Positions 22,199-33,822 of a stretch of 64,000 nucleotides of DNA are shown here, piece by piece (positions within the stretch are counted from its first letter, which is position 1; every line of letters starts with the position of its first letter). Under the pieces are notes generated by a model. It saw only the letters and a list, made by a program, of their open reading frames with translations, did no database searches and was not told the DNA's origin. Both the position numbers and the translations under genes were made by a program. The DNA comes from Proteromonas lacertae (taxonomy: Eukaryota > Sar > Bigyra > Opalinata > Proteromonadidae), in the NCBI GenBank assembly GCA_002245135.1, contig NGBS01000327.1:1-64000 (forward strand), in the 5' to 3' direction.

Positions 22199-23657
22199 AT
22201 GAATAAGAAGAGATACAAACCAAACAAACACAAAAATAGAAATAATGAGCCATCTGCAGCATTTTTAGAAGCATTAGAAGAACAGAGAAGACATCAGAGT
22301 GAATCAATAGAAACAAAGACTATACAGATTCAAACAGATGATAATTATATTTATGACAAAAATACAAACAGATATTACAAAAAAAACAAAAAAGTATTAA
22401 AGTTGATTGATAATTATGTTTAGGCAAATTCTATTGTTCCAAACATATTAAACAGATGTAATTTTGAAAAAACAAAATCATTCTTTAACCGTATATGTCT
22501 GATTATGATATTCAATTATAGATTTTGATGATTTTTACTTTGATTCATCTACTTTATTGCCCAATTATTATAATATTAAGACATTTCATTCATTGTTCTT
22601 TAGAAGATTAGATAATTTGCATAGAAACGATTGTAATATAAGCAAAAATGTGATTGTATATATTTTTTGCATTTTTATTTTTTATTTAGATGAATAAATT
22701 CTCTCACAGTTATATCGAAGTTGATAATAATCCTCTGATGAAATCATATAAATATTTATTAGGCAATGATGGTATCTATGAAAAAGAAGTGATTACTAAG
22801 ATAGAAGAAGTTCAAGTAGATTGTGTATAATTATTATAATATTATTATAATAAATAGAAATATGATAGTAGATGTTTCAGTAGTAAAAACTCAATTTTGT
22901 GTTTTATAAACACATTGAGTGGATATATAGTGTTATAGTATATAAATATATATATATATAATGAAATAATTTTTATATATAATATAGTGATGTGAAGAAT
23001 AAGAATTATTATTTAATTAATGATGATAATAACAAATACATATATTCATTTACTTTCAATAGAGATGAAAATATAAACTCTTTTGTATATGGAAGTGAGC
23101 ATGAATTATTTTATAATGTAATGAAAGAAGATGGTGTAATTATGAACAAGAAGATCAGCGAATCAAAATATGCAATTAATTCAACATATTTGGATAATAA
23201 TATCTTAATATTTAGTAATCAAAATGGTGATTTATTTTTAAGAGATATTAGGATGAATAAATCTAATTTCATATTTAATATGAAAGTGCCAATATGTTGT
23301 ATTAATGAATATAATAATTATATGATATTAAACGGATATAATAACAAGTTATTACTGTATGATATTAGAATGAATAACAAAAAAGATGGAGTGTTATATT
23401 ATCCAAATTATCATAATATCTGTAAGAATATTGAGAGTTTAAAATTGGATGAGTTATTAATTAGTGGTAATGATGATGGTAGAATAAGGTGTTGGAGTAT
23501 ATTGACTGGAACTCAAATGTATGAGTCTGAGAAAATTGACGATATTGTGTATTCTATTGAATATAAAAGAAATGATAATTTTTGTAAAAATATACCATAT
23601 CTGCATGGATTAATAAAGACTGATAAAAATAGTTTTATATTTAACTCTAATTTTTGA
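22199..23657 (+). CDS. DCAF4/WDR21-like WD40 protein
   Basis: Six exons join in frame over short introns (22394-22423, 22491-22521, 22656-22689, 22825-22857, 22938-22987). The N-terminus has the YDKNTNRYYK motif that resembles the YDPxTxRYF box of DCAF4/WDR21. The C-terminal half has WD40 repeats with LFLRDIRMN, LLYDIRMNN and SGNDDGRIRCWSILTG. In animals DCAF4 proteins are substrate receptors for CUL4-DDB1 ubiquitin ligases, and DI-R steps after WD repeats fit DDB1 binding. The TAG at 22421-22423 looks like a stop but is the end of the first intron. The WD domain is short, so fewer than seven repeats are visible. Confidence 0.6.
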
Positions 23658-23805
23658 TTATAGTAGTTTGTTGTTATGTATTTGTTTGTATTTATGTGTG
23701 TTGATGATAAAAAAACGTTTAGAGATAATAAAAACATTTCTAAGTCGAGAAATTAAGGTGAAAAGCAAAACAAAAAACGAATATATTTATGGATATATTA
23801 TTTTT

Positions 23806-25753
23806 ATGTCATTTATACCTGTATTAACCAATATTAATATATCTAGGCAATAGATGAGATCAGCGTAAAAGAAGGTTGTGAATACTTTGATAATTGTGAT
23901 TGGAGAACAGCTGAAAGGTTGTATTTAAGTAGCTTACCAGCAAATGGGAGAGAAAATGAATGTAACCCAACTCATTTGTCTGATATATATTATTGTCTAT
24001 CATTCTGTTATGGTTTGAACAATAATTTAGAATATTCAGAAAAATATATATTGCAATGTTTAAAATACAACCCAATATCAATATATGGACTATTGTTGAA
24101 GGTAATATGTATGATTTCTAAAAGAAATGTATTTGATTGTTATTTTTTGTTATATTTAGTATGAACATATGGAGAAGATAATGAGTATAGTTGATGAAGA
24201 GAATAGTAAACTAGAAATGGATGTAATAGACATGTTACTGAATAAATGTACAATAGATATAATAAAAGGGATTATATGCAATATAAAAGGAAGTTATAAG
24301 AAATGTTTAAGTTATTGTGATGAGATAGATAACTGTATTACAAAAATTAATAAATATAAAAAGAATTATGAAAATATATTATATTTAAAAGAGTGTATAG
24401 ATGGTATAAATACCTTTAAAATGATTATTAAAGGAGATACTTATAAGCATTATGCGCATTATGATAATACATTTCCAAAAAGAAGTGTAGAAATATATAC
24501 TGAGATATTAAGAGATAGACCTTATTGGTGTAGAAATCGAATAGGAATTGGAATGGAATGGAAAAATCCTTCAAGATTTTATCAAATGGTTTGTTCTTTA
24601 CTTACCTTATTTAGAGTATTAAAAAATGGAATTATTAATTAAATAGAAAATACCTAATGGAATTAAGAGATACAAGAATCCAGAGTTATTAAATGTGTGT
24701 AAAGTAACAAATGAATTATTAATAAGAAAACAGCTTGATTTTAATAAAAAGATAATAAATGATTTTGAAAAGAAGAATGATATGTCACAAAATGTAATTG
24801 ATGAAGATAAAAGTGATGATGATGATGATGAAATTGATAATAATGCTAATCAAAAGAACGGCAAAACTGTTGAGGAAATAGAAAAAGATCCAGACACAAC
24901 AAAGTTGCTATTTTCTACACTTAGTTTATCAATAAGAATGATGTATGATGGAATATATAGTAAATTGAAGGATTTTGTTGATATTAATGAAAAACTAATA
25001 CAATTGGAAAGACCTTACAGAAAATTACCTAAAGATATAAAAACTATAGTCAATCTATGTAACAGATTTGCTACTATGAATTCATGTCAACAGAAGAGTT
25101 ATTTATATGATCGTTTGAAGAGAAATACAAATTTAAGAACTATATTGTTAGATTATATTCCATTTGGTCCACTTGTGCAATGTACTGAAAAATATCTTTT
25201 AAATCCAGAACGTATTACAAAGCAGCCAATACCCAATAATTGGATAGTTTTTTATATGCAACCTGTATATAATATAAATATATAATATAATACTATATTA
25301 TTTAGAAATATAAAAAGATGATTACTAATCCTGAAAGATTTTATAGGTTATTATGGAATGAGAAATATCCTGTGGAAGAGATTAATATGCCATATATCCT
25401 TTTTTAATGGTTATTAATTCTCATTATGAATATCTTTAATCACTTTTCTACTAGTTAGAGAAGATATGATGAATATCTATTGGGATTTTTTTGGCTATGG
25501 AGCAATACCTACTCAGAATGGTGTAGAAATATTAGGTCATAAGAAGAAAGTAAAACCACCACCTCCACCACCAAGTCCACCTTCTCCACCATCTCCACCA
25601 CCAGCAAGACCTTCTTCTCCTATATCAAAACTAAAATTCATAACATATCCAATGCAATCATGCTTATATTCATTAGAAGATGAATGGAATAGAATCCCAA
25701 ATACATATAAATCAAGACATAAAGAAATAGAAGATTTATTATGTATGATTTTA

Positions 25754-25789
<36 letters not shown>

Positions 25790-26489
25790 TCATATAAACA
25801 ATGATGAAATAACATCATTTAGTGATGTAAATAGATTAAGAGAATTAATGGGATATGAAGAAATTGATTTTGAAAGTAGTATAAAGAATAAAAGGGATGG
25901 AACAATAGTACAATCTCCCTATAAATTCACATATTTATCAAATGAAATAATACCGATGAAAGAGCATATTGAACATAAAACAGGATATGGTGTAAGGTTA
26001 ATAGATGTTCCAAAACCAATGTTTTGTAATAATAACAGTGAAGATAAAAATGATGATATTTATCAATTTAAAGAATTAAGTAATAATTTAATACCTTATA
26101 TGAATAGAACCTATTCACCAATAGAAATAAAAAGAACAAATAATTTGAAGTCTTTTAAACCAATTAAAGCAAAAGCTCCAAAATTAGGATTAAGGACAAA
26201 ATCATATATACCAACAGATTTAGAAATAGAATTAGCTAGAGAATACGAGTTTTATAGTGATCCAATATCTGTGGCTTTAAGGAATAGTATAAAACCCAAA
26301 CAACCTAAGAAGAAATTGAAAAGAAAAATGGATCCTTTTCCTAATAGTCATAGATATATTCGTGATTATTATGATACACCTTCAGATCAATCATATCAAA
26401 CTAAAACTATGACTATTTCAATCAAAAAACAGACTAGATCAGATTTAATTCGAGGAAGTAGAATAGAGCAATACAAAAATATGAAGTAA
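23806..26489 (+). CDS. Large TPR-like protein with proline-rich segment, unknown function
   Basis: ATG TCA TTT at 23806 starts a seven-exon frame. Introns lie at 23821-23846, 24102-24159, 24616-24646, 25265-25305, 25394-25451 (AT-AC type) and 25743-25788. The N-terminus has helical repeats of TPR character (CDWRTAERLYLSSL, NNLEYSEKYILQCLKYNP). The middle has an acidic patch (DEDKSDDDDDEIDNN). A PPPPPPSPPSPPSPPP run lies near 25560, and the basic C-terminus contains KPKQPKKKLKRKM. The total is about 800 residues. I recognise no family. Helical repeats plus a basic tail suggest a scaffold, perhaps ciliary given the TTLL nearby, but that is inference. Confidence 0.55.
25394..25451 (+). other. 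U12-type AT-AC intron in the TPR-like gene
   Basis: The 58-nt insert begins with the exact U12 5' splice consensus ATATCCTTT and ends CTAC. It holds ATCTTTAATC about 12 bases from its end, the same branch-like octamer TCTTTAAT as in the TTLL intron. Using GT-AG splicing instead would leave a TAA in frame. Removing the AT-AC unit joins MPL to VRED cleanly. Confidence 0.85.
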
Positions 26490-26761
26490 GTTAATTTAAA
26501 TCTTAAATATTCATTCGTTTATTTATTTTATTAATGTTTGTGATGTTTTTTATTTTAACAATCATTTCTTCATAATGATATGGATTTTATAGTCTAAAAG
26601 CACATTGAATGCATTAGTTATATTGCACATATTATATACTAACCTTTAACATATATACATATGTTATATATGTGTGTAACAGTTATTATCATATCAACCA
26701 ATCATTAGCAAGTTTCTAGAATATTCGTTTCATTAAATCTTTAAAATCCAACTCAAACACA

Positions 26762-27356
26762 ATGGTATGATTATTATTTTTGGAGATTATTAATTATTAT
26801 TATAGCCAAAACCAATGGAAATGAAATGGGCTGAAAAATCAAGTGGTGTCTCATTTAATGAAAGTGGCAAACATTGTACCAGAGATACTGAAGGTAGTTT
26901 CGAAGTATATATAAAAGATTCTATTTCATAGCATGCTGTATGTGACTTAGGCTTTACTTATGGTCATTTTAAATGGACCTTTACAGTTAAGAAGACAACA
27001 TCAGGTACTCTCATTGGTGTTACAACCAAGCCATGCAAGAAGTCATCATTTACTGAACCAAACTACACTTTATGGAATTGTTACAATGGTGAGTTATATA
27101 TAAATGGAAAACGTACTAAAGTCATTGAAAAAGTAAAACCAGGTGATAAAATCACATTTGCTTACGATGGCACTCGTGGAAACATGGTTTTATAGTATAT
27201 TTATTGATTGTTATATAATAACATAATAGTAAGAACGGAAAGCAATGTTCTGATGGTTTTCAAGGTATTCGTGATAAGATTTTCCCATGTGTATGCTTCT
27301 ATGGACCAGGTGATACTAAACCAACAGTAGAAATCTTAGGTTGTGAACAAGAATAA
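26762..27356 (+). CDS. Small SPRY-domain protein
   Basis: Exon 1 is only the ATG. Introns at 26765-26805 (41 nt), 26905-26931 (27 nt) and 27195-27229 (35 nt) join to a 160-residue protein that is almost entirely a SPRY-type beta-sandwich. Blocks seen are MKWAEKSSGVSFNESGK, FTYGHFKWTFTV, LIGVTTKP, NCYNGELYINGK, GDKITFAYDG and FYGPGDTKPTVEI. SPRY domains bind protein partners. The family usually has extra domains, and none is seen here. The TAG at 26929-26931 is an intron end, not a stop. The C-terminal block NGKQCSDGFQGI is consistent with the last SPRY strands. Confidence 0.8.
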
Positions 27357-27512
27357 GTAAAGTGAATAATAATGTATATTAAAAATATAAACAGTAGTAA
27401 ATTCATCTTCATTTATGTAATTTATGTTTGTTTTAGTTCATCACCACAAAAATACATCAATAATTAATAAATGGAAGTAGACATTTATATGTCTTATATC
27501 ATTACCTCATTT

Positions 27513-28726
27513 CTATGAAAATCCTCCCATACCTGCCATCATTGATGTAAATATATTTTGATGTGGAGATGAGAATTTTTCATTCCTTTTCTTCTCTTCT
27601 TCAAATTCATTATGTGCAATTAATTCTGTACTAAGAATGTCATCGATATTATTCTTAATTTTTAAATATTCATTACTATCTCCACTAATTTCTTTCTTTA
27701 TTGGGATTAATACATCATCTAACTCAATTTCATAAAATTTAATAAACTCATGCTCAATAGTGAATGAAATCATATTATTAGCTTTCATATAATCTAACTC
27801 CTTGTTGAATAATTCAGGATTAACTCCAATTCTATCTAAAAATGTTCTTATTCTCATAGAAACAAAGCAATAACTGCAATGCAATATACAATCAATGATA
27901 TATCTTTCCTCTAATATATATTTAAATAGTATGTCTAATATCTCCTCATTTCCACTTACAGATTTGCTTATTGCTACTATATCTGATTGCAACATATCCA
28001 TATTATCTAGATTAATAACATGATTCTCATAACTTTCACAAAACTCTAAGATGTTTTCATTCTTTTCATTTAACTCTGTTGTTAATTGTTTAGTTAAAAA
28101 ATGAGGAGGAGATTTAGCCTTTCCAAACATACATATATTCATTAATACAAATAACTGATACACACTGTTGTAATCTTCTGATACTTTTTCATCTGATGAG
28201 ATACATGCAAAATATGCCAAAATATATTCATATGCTAATTGATAATCACCATGGATAATACACAATTTGAAGCATAATAAGTAGATCTTTTGATTAACAA
28301 TAACTGGTACTTCAATGTCAGCATTGAATGAAACAGTCTTGATAAATCGATATGGTACATTTAAATATTTTAAATCGAAACATGACTGTAGATAACTCAA
28401 TATAACATCGTTAATGGGTAATGACCATTCACCATCTTTTGATTTAGCATCTAAATACTCAGTAATAAAACCAAGGTATAATTTAACCAATTCAATGCTA
28501 TGAGCTGTAAAAAAGAATAATTATACTATTTCTCTAAATTATTATTACATAAAAACAGAAAGTACTTGCTAAATACATTCTTAAATTCATCATTTTCAAA
28601 TAACTTTACTTTATCAATATTTTCATCGCCAACAAAGTTAATTAATTTTTCAACCTCATGTATGGTAATCTGTGATGTAGTAAAGTCCAATCTTTCTTGT
28701 TTCTTGTAATAATTACTCGCACTCAT
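27513..28726 (-). CDS. PCI-type helical protein, possibly COP9 signalosome CSN3-like
   Basis: ATG AGT GCG at 28726 and a 29-nt intron (28498-28526) join NNNLEKY to IELVKLYLGF. The protein has about 390 residues, all helical. The C-terminal part (MRIRTFLDRIGVNPELFNKELDYMKANNMISF) looks like the winged-helix half of a PCI domain, which in CSN3 reads similarly around LSGPQEAEKYVLHMIEDG. The tail ends in Met/Gly residues (SMMAGMGGFS). PCI subunits build the COP9 signalosome, proteasome lid and eIF3. The assignment to CSN3 is a weak match of overall layout, and other PCI subunits are possible. Confidence 0.4.
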
Positions 28727-28794
28727 AGCAAAAATTGAAAAGATAAAATAGTTTCAAACCTAGGCTCGGCTCATGTCACAAGCCTTAATCAAAC

Positions 28795-29547
28795 ATGGCT
28801 GAATATGATAAAATAAACGAGAAAATAGCAGCAGAAACAGCTATTGGAGATTCTATAGAAGATTTAGAAGAAAATGAGCCAAAAAATACAACTCCAAGAG
28901 ATGTTATGTTGTGTGGACGTAGAATTGCACAAACTGGTATATTTTAAATAACTGTTCGTAAATTAAATTATTCAGGTGGCTATCTTGGTAACAGTATTTT
29001 TGCTTCATGGTGATCCAAATTGTCACATTCCTCCTAATGTGTTGATGGTTGGTCCACATTGGCGTATTATGTTTATAACAATTGCTATTATATCGGCTGT
29101 TAATTTTATCATAATTGGAATATGGTATGATGTTAATTCACTTACTTTCTATAGTGCCAAACGTTGGTCTGTTATTTTTACAATTATTGGATGGATTATG
29201 TGTATGTTAGCCTATTTATTGGTTGGATGTAGTAATCCAGGATACATATACAATTTAATGACTGAAGATGAAGCAAAAACAAGATTCCCACATAAACATT
29301 TACATAAATGCATGCGCTGTAATGCTTATGTTCCACCAAATTCATTTCATTGTTCATTTTGCAATGTTTGTGTAGAAAAGGTATGATTGTATTATTAGAT
29401 GTTGTTATTATAGTTGGATCATCATTGTCCGTGGGTAGGAAAATGTATAGGAAGATATAATCTCTATTTTTTCCATGGATTTATAGGTTTTTTACTTATT
29501 AATGTAATAATGATTTTTCTAACAGCTATTTTAATAGATCATATTTA
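28795..29547 (+). CDS. DHHC-type protein S-acyltransferase (C-terminally short)
   Basis: The cysteine-rich domain is clear: CMRCNAYVPPNSFHCSFCNVCVEK is interrupted by a 33-nt intron (29381-29413) and continues LDHHCPWVGKCIGRYN. The catalytic Cys lies in DHHC. Two membrane helices precede it and one follows. A typical enzyme has a further helix after the CRD and a TTxE motif; here the frame stops at 29547, so the C-terminus is missing or lies in an unseen exon. The first intron does not fit GT-AG phase. Taking 28939-28975 as an AT-AG intron joins QTG to VAILVTVFLL. The enzyme would palmitoylate membrane proteins in Golgi or ER. Confidence 0.8.
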
Positions 29548-29672
29548 ATTTTTTACTTTTACTCTTTGAAATAGTTTGTTATGCATTTTCATTTTCTCCC
29601 TCATAAAACAAAACAAATTTGTTAATCTTGTATTGTGCGGTTAACTCTTAAACAAGATTAAATGTACTTAGT

Positions 29673-30836
29673 TTACCAGTCTTCATCATCACCGAATAAA
29701 CCACCAACATTTCCAGTTTCTTCTTCCTCTTCTTCTTCTTTCTTCTCTTCTTTCTTATCAGTCAGCAGCAGCACCACCAGCAGCTGGAGCAGCTACAGCG
29801 AATGCAGATGGATTAGCTAAATAGTTAAGATATGGTTCAGCTTTTTCAAAAGTATAATCAACTTTTTCATCAGTGCAAATACCAACTAACATTTTAAAGG
29901 CATTGTTCAAACTGTGTGGTAATGAAGCTAATGTTGGATAGTTAATTTCTAAACTTAAAGCAGCTACAGTTCTCATAGATTGTAAGAAGAATCCTTTAAT
30001 ATCATCTGGTGTTAAATCTAACACTGCTGGATCAAATAATGAACCGTTATCATATACTTGAAGAATAGTCATACCATAGGTGAATGGATGAATATTCAAT
30101 TTATCTAATAAAGCAGCTTGACCTGGTAATACCTTTTCACCTTGTTTTACCAATAATACTGGTGAAATAATTTCAATTTGTGCCTTTTGAATCTTTAGTG
30201 GCAATGTTTAATGCTTGGAAGAATGAGGTTTGACCTGGATCACATCCAGTTGGACCTGGTGGTACCATAACATCACATGGAGCAATTGTACCTGTTCTTG
30301 CTGGGGCTGGTTTCTATAAATACATTATTAATATATAAGAATATTTCATAATATATATATATAATAATCAGAGCTTCTTAAAAGGACATAGATTTTTATA
30401 TATGCTCATCTTTATTCACTTTAAAAAAATCATCATGTTATTATTTATATTATATATATATATATATATATATACCTTGTTAGCAAGAATAATTTCTCTG
30501 ATCTTTGATAAATCTCCTTTACAGAATACTAAACCAATGTTTCCTACAAGGTGATGAGCTAAATGCTCTAATGGATGAGCAGTGTGGGTTTCATTTTCCT
30601 TTTCTTTTAAGTAATCGTGTAATACTTTTCTCATTAAAGTCTATATATTAAATTATATTATTATATACGTTCTTTCCCATAAGAATAAGAGCTTCACCTC
30701 TTAAAGCTTTTCTGATTTCTTGTAATTGTTGAGAACCTACATTATCAATACCGCAGATGAGGATTCTGTTGTATTCATCGAAGTATTGTCTAAGATCCTT
30801 GTGATACTTTTCTTTTCTTTCAGTAGATAATGGCAT
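29673..30836 (-). CDS. RPLP0: 60S acidic ribosomal protein P0 (uL10)
   Basis: P0 forms the base of the ribosomal stalk that binds elongation factors. Three exons are joined over a 28-nt intron (30641-30668) and a 162-nt intron (30314-30475, with a TA repeat). Blocks are [58 protein letters not shown] and [14 protein letters not shown], then [20 protein letters not shown] and the Ala-rich hinge. The tail is Lys/Glu-rich and ends GLFGDDEDW rather than the usual GFGLFD. Exon 3 has two single-base frame changes, near 30190-30200 and at about 29757. Either these are assembly errors or this is a decaying copy. Confidence 0.9.
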
Positions 30837-31714
30837 CTAAGAAATAAATATAATAAAAATGAATTTATACTGTTTATGGCGATTAAAGCTAAAAGTAATT
30901 TAACCTTGAAAAGGAGCCTTTGCTTTTAATCTTATTTAACCGCTATAGATAAATTAAAAATCACAAGAATCATTAAATAGATAGTATTAGGTTCATTAGA
31001 ATTGCACAAGATATTCATAAGAAAAACAAAAAACAAATAAAAATGAATAGATGAGTTAAAAAATGAAATGCAAAAGAAGAAATATAATTCATACCAAAAG
31101 TTATTAAAAATTTCTTTGATAATCAAGAGAATTTTTTATTTTATCTAATAGTTCATCATAGATTCATTTATATTTGTTGCTGTTGTAAATACATCAATTA
31201 TCAACATTAACATTATCTCTTCACAGAATATAAATAGAATATAAGTGAGATTATAACATTGTTTCTTGTCAAAATGTAGTATATATCTAATATATCTCTA
31301 AAATATTGCTTGTAAATTCTGAAATTAATGAAATCTAGGTGATTATAAACAAAATTGAGTATTTATGTTTATAAAGTGGTGTAATATTCACTTTCTTCTC
31401 ATATATATGAAAACTATTACTTCCATAATTTGTATTTATGATTTTTTCATACGCCTAATACAAAAAAGTCAAATGTCATTTCGTTCATTTGCTTAGCTGT
31501 CATAAATATTTATCACTATTTCAATTGTTACATGTGAAAAAAGTATTTTAAGAGTGAAAATGGATGATAAAAACATCGACTAACACTTCAAATAACTAAA
31601 ATGCCAAACTGCATTGAAAATTGTGATTTTTTTTTAATGTATTTCAATCATCTCTTACTTTAATTACCTAGAAATCATCTCAATTTCTTTAGTAAGTAAC
31701 TTTTCCTTTGTCCA
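30837..31714. other. Intergenic, no gene seen
   Basis: 878 bases of AT-rich sequence between the divergent P0 and LARP4-like genes. Short frames on either strand look non-coding. It probably holds both promoters. Confidence 0.6.
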
Positions 31715-33612
31715 ATGTCTTCTACAACCGATAGTGCTAAAAATCAATCATCTGATTTGCAAACCGAAGTATCAGATGAATTATATATTTTGTTTAGGTC
31801 AATAAATTATTCCAGAAGGATAATTTACAAAATGATATTGAATTGATTTCACATATAAATCCTGATATGACTATTCCTGTAAGTGCTATTGTTAGTCGAT
31901 TAGCAAATATATCCACCGATGAAAGTGCTATAATTTCAATTTTAGAGAAGTGTATACTATGTGATTTAGTAAACAATAATACAATTGTGAAAGTGAAGGT
32001 ATTAATACTGTTCTATTTATTATAATAGTTGGAAAGAAGAACAGTTATATTAAGAGAAGTTAGTGAAAATGCAACTGAAGAACAGATTAGATCATTATTC
32101 ACTGATGCTTCATGTGGAGTAGTTGAATTAGTTGAAAAAGAGGTTGCCAACTCATGGTATATATTATTTTCATGTTGCTTATATAATATAGGTTTGTTAC
32201 CTTCGATACTGAAGAACATGCAAGATCAGCAGCTTTACAAGCGATGAAGAAAGAAATAGATGGTAAAAAAGTTCATGCTAGACTACGAACAGAAACACTT
32301 GTTTTAAATACACCATCTACCTATATTCCTCCAGCACCAACATCAACATCACCAAATCCATTATCCAGCAATCCATCCACTTCAAATGAAGAGAATATGG
32401 ATTATTACTATAATAATTACAATTTTTATGGTGTTAATGGTTATGATATGAACAGTATTCCTTTAGAAGGATTAGATGCTACATCATTTTTACCTGAAAA
32501 CCTTCGAAAGAACAATTATAGAAATAGTAATGGAGGTGGTAGAGGAGGAATGAGAAAAGATGGTCGTGGTAATGATAGAGGTAGTAAAGGTGGTAGAGGT
32601 AATAACAATAATGGAAGGAGAGGTGATAGCCGTGGTAATGATAGAAATAATAGATCTAAAAGAAATGATATAGGTGGAAGTAGTAGATATAGAGATGATT
32701 GGAGATCTAGACCATCATCATCATCAGGTAGAATGTATAATGATATGACAGTAAGTAATAATACTAGCACAACTTCTGATCCATTAAATTTCCCACCATT
32801 AGCAATGGATGATGTTGATAGTGGATATCATGAACCTTATATTTCATATACTGAAGATGAGATAATTAGTATTGTTAAGAATTATACTAATTTCTCATTA
32901 CCAAGTAGTTTAGAAGAAGGTGATCATAGTGCAGCTGTATATATAATATATATATATATATATATATTGTTATTATAAATAGATTGGAAAAACACCAAAT
33001 GGTAATTTAGTAAAGAATCAGAGATCTATGTCAATTGATCAAGCTCTTGAACATGGAAGACCATTTAGATTTGCATCTGTTGATTCTACTGATTATAATG
33101 TAATGTTGTTTGGTGGAGATTCATCAGAAACTGAAAAGTTATCACCATCAATAAAACCAATGAATTCAAAACCAATTCCACCGATTTCAAGTAACCCAAA
33201 AGGATATGCAGCTGTAGTTAAAAATGGAAAACCAGAAGTAGCATCACCACCATCAACAACAACAACAACACAATCATCAAATACAACAAGTGCTAAAACA
33301 GATTCAGGACATTCAGAATCAAATAATAAATTTAAGAATGAAAGATCTGGTCAAAGAAGAAAATCGAGAGATAAGAAGGATAAAACTAAAAGAGGTACAT
33401 CAAATGGAAATAGTATAAATTGGACTTATCATTCAAGTCAAGACAAATCCAGTAAAGATAATGGTAATTCATGGGCAGCTATTGTTACTAAACCAAAGAA
33501 TGAAGTTCCACCACCACTACCACCAACAGCTTCATCAGCAAAATCACCTTCCAAATCAGAACAACCAAACAAAAGTGATGATAAAACAATAAGTGAGGAG
33601 AATAAATCATAA
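31715..33612 (+). CDS. LARP4-like RNA-binding protein (La motif + RRM)
   Basis: Five exons join over introns 31769-31797, 31999-32028, 32157-32191 and 32937-32982. The La motif reads VNKLFQKDNLQNDIELISHI, then MTIPVSAIVSRLANISTDES. An RRM follows with RTVILREVSENATEEQIRSLF and WFVTFDTEEHARSAALQAM. LARP4-type proteins bind poly(A) or mRNA 3' ends and stabilise mRNA. The rest is disordered: an RGG/Asn-rich segment (about 32530-32700) and Ser/Pro/Lys-rich regions to the end. The RRM with LREV and the 'WYITF'-like strand favours LARP4/5 over La itself. The palindrome begins inside this gene at 32529, so its 3' half is duplicated. Confidence 0.75.
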
Positions 33613-33822
33613 GTCTGTGTTATTGTTGTTATTTTATTATTATTATTATTATTATTGACATTATAGTATTCTGTTTTGTTTTGATAATTCAAGAATAAAA
33701 TGTTCTAAAACGGTTATATTTTTGAAACATTCTATATTTGAAATATTCAATGCTTGCTAACATATTTTCAGTCACAAAAAGGAAATCTGTGTATTATTGT
33801 TAATATTTATTTATTTAGAAAA

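Noticed and set aside
22421-22423. In-frame TAG codons in several genes suggesting TAG is reassigned to an amino acid
   Set aside because: Four such sites (22421, 26929, 44072, 48777) are the last three bases of typical 27-36 nt GTA...TAG introns whose length is a multiple of three. The remaining two (8862 and 11274) lie in a broken gene and a transposon. No reassignment is needed.
25398-25404. A poly-T length error causing a frameshift in the TPR-like gene
   Set aside because: The T run is part of an AT-AC intron donor (ATATCCTTTTTT); removing that intron restores the frame without changing any base.
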